Shown in pieces: positions 35,494 to 48,000 of a stretch of 64,000 nt of DNA. Every line of letters starts with the position of its first letter. The first letter of the stretch is position 1. The stretch is from Myoxocephalus aenaeus (lineage: Eukaryota; Chordata; Actinopteri; Perciformes; Cottidae). A model generated the notes under the pieces. The model was not told the DNA's origin. It saw nothing but the letters and a program-made list of their open reading frames with translations, and searched no databases. Made by a program: the position numbers and the translations under genes. Where the stretch lies: positions 2,202,501-2,266,500 of the forward strand of contig JBAMJR010000003.1 in NCBI GenBank assembly GCA_038501785.1. Direction: 5' to 3'.

Positions 35494-37489
35494 ATAGTGA
35501 GCTATGCACCGTGCTTTCATCTAACTCCAATGTAAACCCATCAGCATCCTTATTAGATGCTTAGAGCAGCTGAAGTGGTATAAAGTGTTCGCACTAGTTT
35601 GCTTCGGGAGTAAAGGTTGTATTTGTTTAGTTTGTCTCGTTTAGAACTTCCCAGTCTCCTCTAACTTTTACAGTTTGCACATTTTTTATACATTTTCATG
35701 TAAATGTGACTTAGCAGAGAAAAATCTTTTTTTATATTTTTTTACACTGACAAAGTCACATCATGGCAGATCAACTCATTCAGGTCAGTATCAGCCCCGA
35801 TACCGAGCATATCGGATCAATGCATCCGTAGATTGATCTCTGTATAACATCAGCCTCTGAATGTCCAGCCTTATGGACGTGTTGCATGAACGAGGGAATA
35901 CAAATATGACATCTTGCATAAAATAGTTTCGCTCCCCTGACGAGTGGCCCAACAGCCCACAGAGAACCTGTGAGTGCCTCAAAGTTTGGTTCAAAGTGGT
36001 TTTACAGCGATTGTGCTGTCGCCTACCATTTATGCTATAAGACATGTTAATTGTTGCCTGCTACCTAAAAATGTCATGTTGATAGCTCAGATGAAATTGT
36101 AATTATAGGAGAGACTTAATTGAATGATGTTTGGCCACTTCATAAACAAGACTTTTTTTTATTATTGTCTAACTTAAAGCTTTCGCTGTCGGAACAGCGC
36201 CGTTGGCATTGACAGGGCTGGCCACAATCCACATTGTTCTCGCCAAGCAGCCGCAGCCAAAAGAGGACACGATGCACAGCCGCTGCACCTGTCTCCGTTC
36301 AATTTGCATTCAGCGTCTTATTTGGAGACCACCCACTGCAGTGCAGGCAGGGGGGCTGCTTCCCCAGAATGTTTAGCGAGCATCTGGCACTCCCTGATGT
36401 CACTGTACTATTTAGCCACCTTTCAAGGACTTAAACTTACACCCATAATTCTTTTAATACCACCTTAATTAAAGTCAACGGTGCACTCTGATGCTCTCCT
36501 ACATTGTGGTATCTTGTTATTTCCCCCAACAGTGTGATTCACTGTCTTTTATCTATCTACCTACCTATCTATCCATCCATCTATCAATCCTTCATTCTTT
36601 GTTTTCATTGGTCCTCTCTGGGTAACAGAGGTATGTCTTTATTGCAACATCCTACCAATATATTTAATTTGCCAACTGAATACACCATGATAGCAACATG
36701 TTAATCTATTTCTTCTCAAAAGAGTTTTAGTTACGTCATCTGAAAAACCAAAACGATTATCACTGTTTTTGCAAAGTTATAGTTGATTTGCATATTGTGT
36801 AAAATGAAAATAGACAGAGCACATGAGGACATCTGTGTCCATCTCCTTCACAATGATGGACAGTACCCCCTGATAATGTGTCAAGCTTTGGAGGAGCTGT
36901 ATTTAATATGCTGAGCATTCCCATAATAGCAGCAAACAACTGTTTGCACTGTAAAGATATAGTGGGGTAAAGTCTACGTGAGCAGAGGAAGACGTTTAGT
37001 GCATGTTAGTGACTCACTGGTTAGCTGACGGCCGCTGCTCTGCACATCCAGAGATTACAGCCCTGAAGGCCGTCCCAATGCAATGTGGTGCTCTTTACTG
37101 GGTACATTGGTATTTAAAATGATCATTTAAAAAAAAAAAACTTTATTTAAAACAGGTACAGAAAAACTTTAAATGAGTTCCACCACATGGTGAATTTAAG
37201 GAAGATCCATTGTTCAGTCCAAAAAGGAAACACCTGGCCGCAGACGTCATACCTACAAGCTCCATCCCTGCCAAACCACAATACAACGTCCTTGGCTGGT
37301 CATCGTAATCTTTACATTTTTAAATCTATAACCACAAAAATGCATGGACAATTGACACCTATACGGGCTCTTGTCATTTTGTTTTCAGCCATTTGTTTGT
37401 TTGAACCAACGTTTGTATTCACTTGGTGGTTTTCTCCTCACCCCTATGGTGGAGCCTGATTGTCTAATCCCCATCAGCTGTGTGGCTGG
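35494..37489. other. No gene; tetranucleotide patch at 36545-36592
   Basis: Unique sequence with an imperfect CTAT/ATCC tetranucleotide run (36545-36592) and an A-run at 37129-37140. No exon is supported. Confidence 0.5.
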
Positions 37490-38705
37490 GGGGGTGTCCC
37501 ATATAACAAATCAGCGCCCGTGTCTTATTATTGCTGATCTTGAAGAAGGCTCCAGGGCCGAAACGTTGTCGAAACAAAAAGAGCGTGTGACTCTTTCTTC
37601 CTACTTTCAGGCGTTGGGCCAGAACCCGGCGTTTCAAACACAACCCAATCGACGAACCCCAATGATGGCCGCAAAGCTCAACCTAATCTGCTGCGGAAAA
37701 TCACATCAAATTGTTGGTAAGATATGTGCTAAGCCCAAAGGTCTGCTTGAGGGCCACCTGAATATTTACAGCGTCTAGCAAATTCTCACCTTGATTTTAT
37801 GTGTTCAACAGAGACATGGCTTCATAAAAAAAATCAAAAAAAGCTTTCCATCCTCTGCCCTATCTTTCCCAGGCTGTAATGCCTTCAGGAAACATAAAGC
37901 TGATGAAAGAGGTGGGGCTTACTGTTTCGTACCACAGACCATATATCATGTAAAGAGATCCAATCTTCGGTTAAGAATGACCGAATTTATTTTTTAGAAT
38001 GCGTCACACTGTTGCTGCAAATGTCTTTTTATCCTCATTGGAGTGTAGAGACCACCCTCTGCAGAGTTGTTATTCTTTGACAAATGAAATGAAATGCTTA
38101 GAGAATGCAGCTCAGGGAAGGGAGTAATTGTTGTGGCTGATTTCAATATCAACTGGGAAGATAAGTTTGAAGGCACTGAAACAAATCAGAAATAAATTTG
38201 ATCTCACACCTAGTAAAGGGGCGTACGAGGATAACTTCATCATCTAAAACTGAATTGATCTGGTATTCAGCAACAAACCTGAGAAGAGTACCAAAAGCTT
38301 TCAAAATGGTTACAGGTCTATTTGATCACAAGTTAATCCTCTTAGCCAGAAAGTTCACTGAAAAACATTCCTCTTTGTCTTCTTTCTTTAATTCTATCCA
38401 CAATTCAAAATACAACAGAACAATTCCTTCAGGAAATGTAAAGGCGATTAAACACTCTCCCCCGTATTAATCGTGATATAGAGAGTATAATGGGAGAGAG
38501 ACCTTGCTGTGTGACCATTTCATGAATTATTGACTGACCTATCTTTCACATTTTCACTAGAAACATGGAAACAAAGGACATTCGAGTAGCTAAAGCAAAC
38601 TGTGTTAGTCTGATAGGTGAAGCTAAGAGAAATCCCATAGAAATGTAAGACAATGTAATAAACGTAACAGGACATCCGCATCGTAATACAACAAAGCCGC
38701 TGGAT
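37490..38705 (+). pseudogene. Old LINE, endonuclease part, interrupted by hAT
   Basis: Many frame breaks, but the order of an APE-type endonuclease is readable: GHLNI (about 37756), ETWLH-like text (about 37812), a VADFNINWEDKF motif (about 38137), GRTRITSSSKT (about 38206) and a TGLFDHKLILL box (about 38315). These match the start, DFN and SDH regions of CR1/L2-type LINE endonucleases. At 37551 there is a GGGCCGAAACGTTGTCG phrase of a type seen in several retroelements. The element resumes after the hAT at 40181. Confidence 0.65.
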
Positions 38706-40172
38706 CAGTGGCGGTGCGTCAATAGAGGGCGCTAGGGCGCCGCCCCTCCTAAAATTTTGCGATGAAAAAAAAAAAAGAAGAAGAAAAAAATATAATATAT
38801 ACTGTCAAAAAACATTATATATCAAATAATTTAAATAAGAAATATACCGTGTTGACGCGCTAAATGTGTGTGGGAGACCGTAAGCCCCTGTCAACAACCA
38901 CTTAAGTTAAATATAATATATCGGCATTCATCATTACTGAGAAAAGCCCCTCCCCTCTCGGGGCGCCGGCCAAATGTGTGTCTATGGAAAGCTAACAAAC
39001 ATTTCACCCTCGTGACGGCAAGGACAGCTTCTCATTGGCGGATGAAACGTGAATCTTCGGGCGCACAAATCTGCGCCCTAGCCAATGACATCGTTTCTTA
39101 TTGCAACGTGGTTGGACTATTCGTCCAATCAGAGACCTTTATCATTCCCTCACACCCCATATAGCTCCCACGTAGCTACGCGAGCAACACAGCTAGCAGA
39201 GACTTTGATTATGTTAGAATGGCGACTGAAAACTCTGTGGTATCTCTCCGCGAAACACCTTTCAATCCACGATCAGATGTTGACAAGAAGAGGCTGAAAG
39301 AGTTGGGACCCGAACGTCCGGATTTAAATATTCAGCAGCAAAGCAGTGAAGCTACATGCACCAAGCTACATGCTAACCGGAGCTGCTAGCTGGAGGCTCC
39401 GTGTGCAGTGGCTCTGAGCAGCCGAGGAAGCGCCGGGCTGTGAAGGAAGATGAGCTTGAAGGATTGCTGCAGAGGTGAGTGTCAAAATCAGCAGATGCCT
39501 GTTAGAGTTTAATGTTTTATCTTTCCCACAGCAGAACACATGTTGGACATTGTTAGATTTGGGTGGATATCATATCAGGCTATAACTTTATCTAAAATAC
39601 CAATTCAACCCCCAACAAGTTAGTGTGTGTGTGTGTGTGTGTGTGTGTCATAGCTACAGCCATCAAGGTGGCTCCTGGCCTTTTGTCTATGTTGCTGAGC
39701 CATCAAGACACACAAAACATAGTTTTTTGTCTGTAGTATGAAGCCTGTTTGTAGTAGATATTTCCCCACAACTTATCTTACTGTCTCTGTCTCTCTCTAT
39801 ATATTTATCTGTAGGTTTGTGACACCATACTTGGACACACCAGGGAACGCTTTGCCTTCAAAGACCACCTCATCAGTGCCACCTTACTGCAGGGCCCCCA
39901 GTTTGAATGCGACGTCAATGTATTCCCTGAAGTTGCTCTGGCCACCACATTGAATGTTTCTTAAACCATTCTGCTCTGAACCTCTCATGCCCAAAGTTAC
40001 AGTTTGTTGATAGTTGTTATTGGACAGTGTTGAGCACTGTGTTTTCTTGAAATAAAGCTTTGTTTTTTAGAATATTCTACTCCAAACCTCTTTTCTTCTC
40101 ATTGTGGAGTGCTATTTAAACCGCGCCGCCCAACTGCGCCCCCCCCCAAAAAAAAGTCACCAGCCGCCACTG
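38706..40172 (+). mobile_element. hAT transposon, internally deleted, 8-bp duplication
   Basis: It begins CAGTGGCGGTGCG and ends CAGCCGCCACTG. The 8-bp target CGCTGGAT flanks both ends exactly (38698-38705 and 40173-40180). Length is 1467 bp. It contains remnants of a transposase gene (39219-39474 and 39815-39964), a (GT)n tract at 39622-39648 and AATAAA near 40051. It split an older LINE. Confidence 0.95.
39219..39964 (+). pseudogene. hAT transposase remnant, two exon fragments
   Basis: The first fragment starts ATGGCGACTGAAAAC and reads through DKKRLKELGPERPDLNIQQQ to a stop at 39387, then continues in another frame (QPRKRRAVKEDELEGLLQ) to a donor AG|GTGAGT at 39475. The second fragment follows TTATCTGTAG and reads CDTILGHTRERFAFKDHL to TAA at 39964. 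The GPERPDLNIQQQ and CDTI..RERF phrases resemble the N-terminal and central regions of the ZMYM/TTF-zinc-finger-type hAT transposases. The zinc finger and catalytic core are deleted, so it is not functional. Confidence 0.65.
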
Positions 40173-40180
40173 CGCTGGAT

Positions 40181-41290
40181 ATTAAAGGCCATGGACTTTA
40201 TTATTTCTCATACATTTGTTTTGTATGGGGACTCGTACGAGTGTGCCACGTCAGATTCAGAAAAAGCTCCTCACTTCAGATAGATGTGTAAATTTACAGC
40301 GTAGAGATAATGAATGCCATCTGTGCATGAAAGAAAAATGGAATTGTAAATTTGCATTATCTTAATAATGTCCTATACTGAAGTCCTGCTTTTGGAGATC
40401 TATAAAGGAAAGTGTGGACCTGCTGGAGTCGAGGAGTGAGGAAACAGTCCTGTTTAAGTCGTTTTACCTGAAGGTCGTATTGTCACTGAAATAAAGAAGA
40501 AATGGTTCCCAATGAAAACCGTCTCAGCAAAGCAATCTGTGACTGCAATGGAATGCAGTTTGAGATGTCGATGTCGATATTGTTGTGTTATACAAAAGCA
40601 TCAATAGCCAATTTAAATTAACGCTGATATCTTTAGGCTACGGGAATAAATATATCAGTATATTTGCCAATAATTAGAATTTCAGAGTCCAACAGGATAA
40701 GTTCAACACGAAGTCGGGACCATCTGTAAATTGTGTTTAGATATTTCTAAACACGAGAAAATCTGCGAATGCGGCAGATTCTCCTAAATCTCCTGCAAAC
40801 GTGCACTTGCCTGGCGGGTGGCTGATTGAAACTGCAACTCTCCACTACTCCTACTTTATGAATGACATTAGGGTCTTTATGAATGATATTAGGGTCACAG
40901 CAGACACCAACCAAACTGGACCTTGTAGATCCATCACCCGTAGTTATCCCTCATCTTGTTGGAGGTCACAGAACCGAAAGTTAAAACAATCCTGATCTCT
41001 CTTGAAAACTCTCAACCAAAATACGTACTTGGACTGAATCCCTTCCCTTTAAAAAAAAAAAAAGGCATACAATTGAATTTACTGAACCGATAACTCATAC
41101 TTCTATTGAAGATGAACAGTTTCAAAGGGATTACAAGTCAGCCATAGTTGTGCCAGTTCATAAATCTGTGTTGAAATGTGAACATCTGACCACCAACCTC
41201 AACAGGGACCCTTACACCCAAAGCAATTTGGTTTGAGAGCCGACCATTCCAGTGAGGTGTTGTCGTGGCCATACGATTGGATTTAAACTA
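40181..41290 (+). pseudogene. Old LINE, reverse-transcriptase start, after hAT
   Basis: This is a continuation of the LINE split at 38705. Near 41128-41290 the text reads YKSAIVVPVHKS and, after frame changes, FGLRADHS-like residues, the beginning of an RT domain (VVPVHKSG..NYRPIS..QFGFR in intact relatives). Between them the sequence is badly decayed. No palm or FADD box remains. Confidence 0.5.
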
Positions 41291-41474
41291 GCTAGCTAGC
41301 GCTGAGTTGGAGAAAGTTCTATCTGTCTCCCCGGGTTCAATGTGTAAGGGTGGGCATCGAAACAGAAGCTTCAAACTATGAAGCTCTACAAGTCTGGTCA
41401 GTGAGAATATGATTAATATGCGCTCGTTACATGCACAGTCACTTTTTTAAAGACTCTTCAATCTTCACGGGAAG

Positions 41475-41740
41475 TTAGGTTTAGGCAACGAAAGAAAGAA
41501 GAAAGAAAGAGCGTTGCTGACGTTATCTTGACTGACAAACAACTTGAATGACTACCGATTGACTAACGGATCACATGACTGTTGACTCACTTAAGTCACG
41601 GGATTAATGACACTAAAGACTAACCACTAACAAAATGTCAACTGAACTTTTTATTTTCCACGCGTCACAATCAGAGGCCCCCTGGACGAAAGTCCCGTGT
41701 TTGCTGCCTTCATGGTGCCTCCTCGGATTCTTTCTGCAAT
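41475..41740 (+). repeat. TAGGTTTAGGCAAC-type dispersed repeat, copy 2
   Basis: AGTTAGGTTTAGGCAACGAA and, further on, GACGAAAGTCCCGTGTTTG are in the same order as in 27900-28075. In between it differs by indels. Confidence 0.5.
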
Positions 41741-43074
41741 TTGTAACCATCACCTCATCGGTTTTAAAACATCTCGCCAAGAGAGCTGCAGTTGAAAAGC
41801 TGGCACACTTTTCAAGAAGGTGATTAAAATGCATGGTCCTGATGAATAAATAAACGAAGTCCCACACTAAAAGTTCATCCATCCACGGTGCTGTGAAGCA
41901 CCTCCAGTCAGATGGCAGGTATAAATGCATGTGAACGTGTGATTACCAGGTGATATGTGCTTATGATCAGCTGGTTGATGGCTTACGGCCGCTCTCAACA
42001 CATTATTAATCATATCTAACGACTTCAGATACTGCACTAAACAGTTTGCCCTACAGGATTTCCCCACCGCTGCAGCCAGCGCTCAATATGCCGCCCGAGG
42101 CCTGGCTGTCTAACACATGATGAGATGTGTGTGTATGTGTGCTTGCATAGCAGAGGAAATAAAGATGGTGAGGAAGAGAGAGAGAGAGAGAGGGTGAGGG
42201 AGGGAGGGAGCTGCCTGATCTCAAGCGGCAAATTAGGGCCTCTCTGAAATCGATAACAGGGGAGCCATGCACAGATTTCATTAGTTGGCAGACGTGTGCG
42301 GCTAAAGGGATGCAAACGGATATTGATGTTTGAGATTGATTGATCTCTTCTTTTCTCAAAAATGTACACACTGAGTTGCAATGCAGAGTTTGTTTTGGGT
42401 TTGTTTGCGCTCCGAGTGCACATTCAATCTTAAACACAGTTTGTCCGTGACCTTTTTTTCCGAGAAAAACAAACTCACATTTGTTATTCAGCAGATAGCC
42501 ATCCGTTGAAAGTTGATACCACGGAGGTATAAAATGGAGTTGCCGGGTCAAATGGCAGGCACGCCCGGCAATGTCCCGGCCCGCCCCTATTATCCACTAC
42601 CAGCCACAAAATATTTTTTTCCCACGAGATTTAAAAATCAATAAACAAAAGTGACATTCAGGCCTTTTGCATCTTAAGCAAGTCCACCTTGTGACAAAGG
42701 TGGCATTACAAAATGCATCTCATGCACCCTCTCAGGTAAATGTAATAGATAGGCCTGCATGGCAGATCAAATTATATTTCCTATTGCATTTAGCTTAATT
42801 AGGTCCAGGATGGGTGTGGTATGTCACAACAACAACAACAACAAAAAACTAGACGGGGCTAGAAAGGTTAAGCAATCACAGGAAAGTCAATGTGGAATAG
42901 CATTAAGTGATGGACTACTTCCTTTATATTATCTGAATTTCCTAGATGTATTAAAGCTCACTCGTGTTGTAGTTGGAGCAGGATAAACCAATGCAAAATA
43001 AAAGAAAGCATGAATGAGCCACCATGCTGACAGATCAGAGGAATGACGAATGCAAAACTTGCAGTTAAAAAAAG
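41741..43074. other. No gene; short GA tract
   Basis: (GA)n at about 42175-42192 and (CAA)n at 42826-42845. The 128- and 166-codon minus-strand frames around 42.0-42.5 kb cross the GA tract and show no domain. Confidence 0.5.
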
Positions 43075-43995
43075 GTGCACCTGTTCAACAGTCTAATCCA
43101 TGAACAAGAGGATCTGCTGAGGTTCAAACCGAGCATCTGAATGGGAACGACAGGTGATGTAAGTGACTGTGAACGTGGCCCGATTGGTTGGTTGGTTTGA
43201 GTATTTCAGAAACCAACGCTCTACTGGGATTTTCACACACAAACCATCTCAAGGGTTTACAGAGAATGGTCCGAAAATCCCTTGTTGATGGCAGAGGTCA
43301 GAGGAGAATGGCCGGACTGGTTTGAGCTGATAGAAAGGCAACAGCAACTCAAACAACCACTCCTCCATACAGCCGAGGTATGCAGAGAAGCATCTCTGAC
43401 GGCACAACACGTAAAACCTTGAAGCAGATGGGCACACCGGGTGCCACTCCTGTCAGCTAATAACAGGAAACAGAGGTTATACAATTGGCATGGGCTGGAT
43501 TGGGAAGTCTTTCCTGAACTAATGAGTCTCATTTTTTGCTGGAACATTGAGATGGTAGGGTCAGAATTATGCATAAACAACATGGAAGCATCGCTCCATC
43601 CTGCCTTGTATCAGCGGGTCAGGCTGCTGGTGGAGGTGTAACGGTGTGGGGATATTTTCTTTGCACACTTCGGGCCCCTCAGTACCGATTGAGCATTGTA
43701 TAAATGCCACAGACTACCTGAGTATTGTTGCTGGCCACGTCCCTCCCTTAATGACCACAGTGGGCCCGTCTTCTAATGGCTCCTTCCAGCAGGATAACGC
43801 GCCATAAAACAAAGCTCAAATCATTTAAAAACTGGTTTATTGAACATGAAAATGTGTTCACTGCACTCAAATGGCCTTCCAAAGTCACCGGATCTCAATC
43901 CAGTAGATCACCTTTTGGATGAGGTGGAAGATTTGCATCATGGATGGGCAGCCGAAAAATCTATCAGTCTATCATCTAAATCAATGCAAAGAAGA
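43075..43995 (+). pseudogene. Tc1/mariner transposase, decayed
   Basis: The order and wording of a fish Tc1 transposase gene are clear at nucleotide level: the second helix-turn-helix region with TCTCAAGGGTTTACAGAGAA (about 43248), CACACCGGGTGCCACTCC (about 43433), the QQDNAP box (about 43788) and SPDLNPVDHLLDEVE (about 43885). Frameshifts and stops break it many times. The first catalytic Asp is Asn (AAT at about 43521). The final Glu of the DDE triad, normally in NPIEHLW, is Asp. So it is doubly inactivated. Terminal inverted repeats are not clear: a worn AGGTGCACCT near 43073 may be the left one. Confidence 0.85.
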
Positions 43996-44298
43996 ATTAA
44001 GAACCTGATACTAGCCTGTAAATACCTATACACATATAATACTGTTTATTAGGGGTGTCACAATGTGGATTATAAAAAAACTAAACAAAAAACACTTTAA
44101 TGACGACACAGAGGAGCTTGCCGCTAGCTTTCCGCTAGCTTGCCGCTGCACTTTTCCTTGTGCATTTTCGGGCTCGTCCAACTCAATTGTTCTTAATTGA
44201 TTAGTGAGAAGAAAAAAACGTATTGTTATTACAATTGAAATAAATGATTTACTTTTGACCAATGGGCTCAGTGTGATACATTCACAACATGTATGGTG

Positions 44299-44343
44299 GC
44301 TGTCCAGAATGACGCCGAGAGTCTCGGCGTCATTCTGGACAGC
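44299..44343. repeat. 45-bp palindrome at LINE 5' junction
   Basis: 44299-44320 and 44322-44343 are exact 22-bp complements around a single G. The right arm is LINE coding sequence (GVILDS frame). The left arm is an inverted duplicate lying outside the normal LINE sequence. Confidence 0.95.
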
Positions 44344-45085
44344 ACCCTTTCATTTGCAGCCCATATTCAAAACATCACCCGGACTGCATTCTTCCACCTC
44401 CGCAACATCTCCAGACTCCGCCCATCACTGACCCAGTCCAGCACCGAAATCCTGGTCCACTCATTTGTCACATCCCGCATCGACTACTGCAATGCCCTCC
44501 TCACCGGACTCCCCACCAAACTCATCAACAGACTGCAAATCATTCAGAACTCAGCCGCCCGGATCATCACCTGTACCAAATCATCGGACCACATCACTCC
44601 CAGTACAATACCGCATCAACTACAAAAACCTTCTCCTCACCTATAAAGCTCTCCACAATCTGGCCCCCACTTACCTCTACGACCTCCTTCAGGAATACAC
44701 TCCCTCCCGCACTCTCCGCTCATCCTCTTCTGGACTGCTAACCATCCCCACGCCTCGCCTCAGTACCATGGGTGCCCGAGCCTTCAGCTGCTCAGCACCC
44801 AGGCTCTGGAACTCCCTCCCCCCACACATAAGACAAGCAGACTCCATCACATCATTCAAGTCACAACTCAAAACTCACCTGTTCAAACTGGCATTCACTT
44901 TATAACTGGTCTCTGTGCACTTCACTTGTTCCTATGTTCTTATATTGATGTTTTGTTTTACTGTTGTTTTCATCATTCATGCTTTTATCTTTTACCCACC
45001 CTGTATTATTTTTGTAAGGCGACCTTGGGTGCCTTGAAAGGCGCCTCAAAATAAAATGTATTATTATTATTATTATTATTATTAT
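44321..45085 (+). mobile_element. L2-type LINE 3' end with (ATT)n tail
   Basis: 5'-truncated LINE. ORF2 C-terminal text starts [17 protein letters not shown], shifts frame near 44600 (from SDHITPS into [17 protein letters not shown]) and ends APRLWNSLPPHIRQAD..LKTHLFKLAFTL at a stop at 44903-44905. The 3' UTR ends GCCTTGAAAGGCGCCTC and AATAAAATG followed by (ATT)n to 45085. The C-terminal motif is shared with the minus-strand fragment at 25.5-25.8 kb, but the tail differs. Confidence 0.88.
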
Positions 45086-48000
45086 ATTACATACCATCTG
45101 GCATGTAGCATGTACCATGTTTATAGAAGTCAGAGCGTAAAACCAATGATCTGTTGATCTTTTCAAATCAAGACAACAATAACAATTGACACTGAAAAGA
45201 ACCTTCATCCTATTCAAATCTCCTACCATTATGATGCCAAGCTTCTAGTTTTGTTCTTTTCTTCTTTTTTAACCACTGACTCGTGATTTATTTGATGGTT
45301 ATCCAACTGCTGCTCAAAACTATCTTTGTCTCTTTCCGTCTGATTGAACTGATTGAAGCGTTTTGTTTTTTTAAGGTCCAAAACATGACAAACCCTTCAT
45401 TCACTATAACATCTATTTGTTAAAAAGGACTTCCTACAACCTAAAAGCACTGAAGACAATTCAAAATCAGAGAGTAGTCCTTTTAATGAATCCATCTTTT
45501 GTGGCAGGGGATCCCAAACTCTTCTTTGGCAGCATACAATACTGTTTACTGCCATATATATTTATTATTTTTGTCATTATTGGTATCTTTCCATAGAGTT
45601 ATTACTTAAAAAAAAAAAAAAATCCACTGTCCGTGTCTCAGGAGCATGGCCGGGTGCCGCAGGAATGTGATATTATACCATCTTAATTTTTCATCACTCC
45701 ATTTGATTTCCTGCAGTCATCTGATAAAAGTGATGTTGTGATAGTCTTAAATGATTAATTGAGCTTGAATATGTGCTTTTAAATTTCCATTCATTACGGC
45801 GCGTCACATTTTATCTGCCGCACATTTAATCACTTTCCATATGCATATTAATGATTACAGTGGTACCTGTGTAATGGGAGTGAGTCACTTGATGTAAGTG
45901 TCTGCTGCCGCACAGTCACACTGCCCACAGCGCTGTCTGTGTGACACACACTCCCTCCTTTGGACAATCCTCTGCTTCACTGTGGAGTTTTCAAAGTTAC
46001 AGTGACCAACTTACAGCTTTCTCACCTCGTTAGCGTCGATTGTCATAATAATGACAAAAGATGCTGAGAAAAATGCAATTTTTCTATTGTCCTCCTCTTT
46101 AAACATGATGCTTACAAAGTGGACAAAATTACTTTTATGTCATAGTTTACCATGAAGTTCCTACCAATGATAGATATAGATATAAGTGAAATCTTGGAAA
46201 CGATAACAAGAGACCGAGCAATGTTGTGTGTATGAGTTTTTCTTTTAAGCTTAAGATGACAGATTGAGCCAAGTATTGAGTCACTGTCTGTGTTGGTTCT
46301 GGTGCCACCTGCTCAATTTTAAACAGCCTCCCTCTACTTAACGTCCTGCATCCTGGTCCAGACGAGTCGAATTAACAGAAATATCATGAAATCTTCAAAA
46401 GCAAATAGATATTACCTTGCAGAAGAAGTGATGGGAATTGGTTTCCCCGTTGGAAAAGGTTTGCATCTTGAAGGTTTCATGTCGTGTTTTATTTTATTTC
46501 TTAAAGAACGAGGTGAGAGGTCAGCTGATCAGTACGTGCCCTAAATTAAAACGTGAATATACAAAAAGAAAACGTGCTTATCAAGCAGATGATGAAATGA
46601 CTGATCTTATACTTAGAGAGAGGACTTGGAGAGCTGACCTGTTGTGGTGAGATGTATCACACGTGTTTTCTGCTCATTTTGTTTTTCCACCTCCCTTGAA
46701 GAGACAGTCACTACTAAAGACAACACAGATTTTATGGGATATGTTTTAAGCGTCCAGAAAGTTTTGAACATGAGACAATCTTGCTTAAAGATATTATTTA
46801 AGTCCGGGGGGGTTTATAAATAATTAAAATGAAGTAATGTATCATTGAGGTGAATCGGAGTCATGTGAACATTTAAAGAGGTTACTTTTCCAAACAAAAG
46901 ACACAGCAAGGATAACATAAATGTTTGAAAGCAATACAGAACGCCTGAGAGCCTTACTGCATTATAGCCCTTTTTTATTATCTACAACAGGTGGATCCCA
47001 GAAGTACTGCATTATACTCCATTATATTGTAAAGTGTAACCTGGTGCCTGAATTTTGTGTTTGCCGTAACATAAATAATAAATATCTGTGTGCATACAGA
47101 TTCAATATAATGCAGGAAATGAAGCGTTTGAAACTCATATGCTCTGCTTGATGTGTGTCCCATCTTCACCCCCACTGTTGAAATAAAACCAACATCTTCA
47201 AAGTGGCTTTCTGATTGACTGCTGCTTGCGATCGATAATGACACCTGAATAAAGTTCAAATGTTCAAAGTGTTATTTTGGTTGACCCCTCAGAATAATGA
47301 CAGTCCAGCCTCTTGAGCACGGCAAGGCAAAGCAGCGCCGCTGCGCCTATTATCGGACAATTTTTATTTTATTTTGTATGAACGTTTCCTGAATTATCTC
47401 CGGAACCACATCGTTGTTTAACTTAATTTAAAGTCCTACAGTTCCGCAACCCTTGTGAGAAGATACGTGTGGTCAGCTTGCCGCGGCGGCCGTAAGGTTT
47501 CACCAAATCCATGATAAACACCCTTTACAAAGTCGGATTTCCCTAACAAACACATCTCGGTAACCGTACGGGCTTGTGGGAGTCCAACAAAGCAATCAAA
47601 ATCCTTACGAACTCCATATTAGTACCTGTAAAATCACAAGTCGGCCAGAGGTTTCTTTTTTTTTTCTTTGTCTCACATACAGTATCCGCTTCCTGTGACT
47701 TACGTGTACCCCCCACATTTCTAGAAACACGTCACACAGCAAGAGGGAAGGCTTATGCAAATTTTAATACCCAGCAGCCTCCAGTGAGACAATGTATTGT
47801 CATAAAACAGGTAACCTTTCTATTTTTGAACCGAACGACACATTTCTTTGACTAAAATACCTTCCCAATGTCAAAGCTTGGTTTTGCAGTGATTTTTGAG
47901 ATTCAGATTATTTAGGTCCTATTAGGATGTGGGATGTTGGCAAGGGCCTGAACCAGTGAAACCAGAGTTTGTAAAAGTCGGCGACCGCTTCAAAAGACAT

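Noticed and set aside
42051..42551. 166-codon minus-strand frame
   Set aside because: It includes a (GA)n-derived Ser/Leu/Pro stretch and shows no family resemblance.
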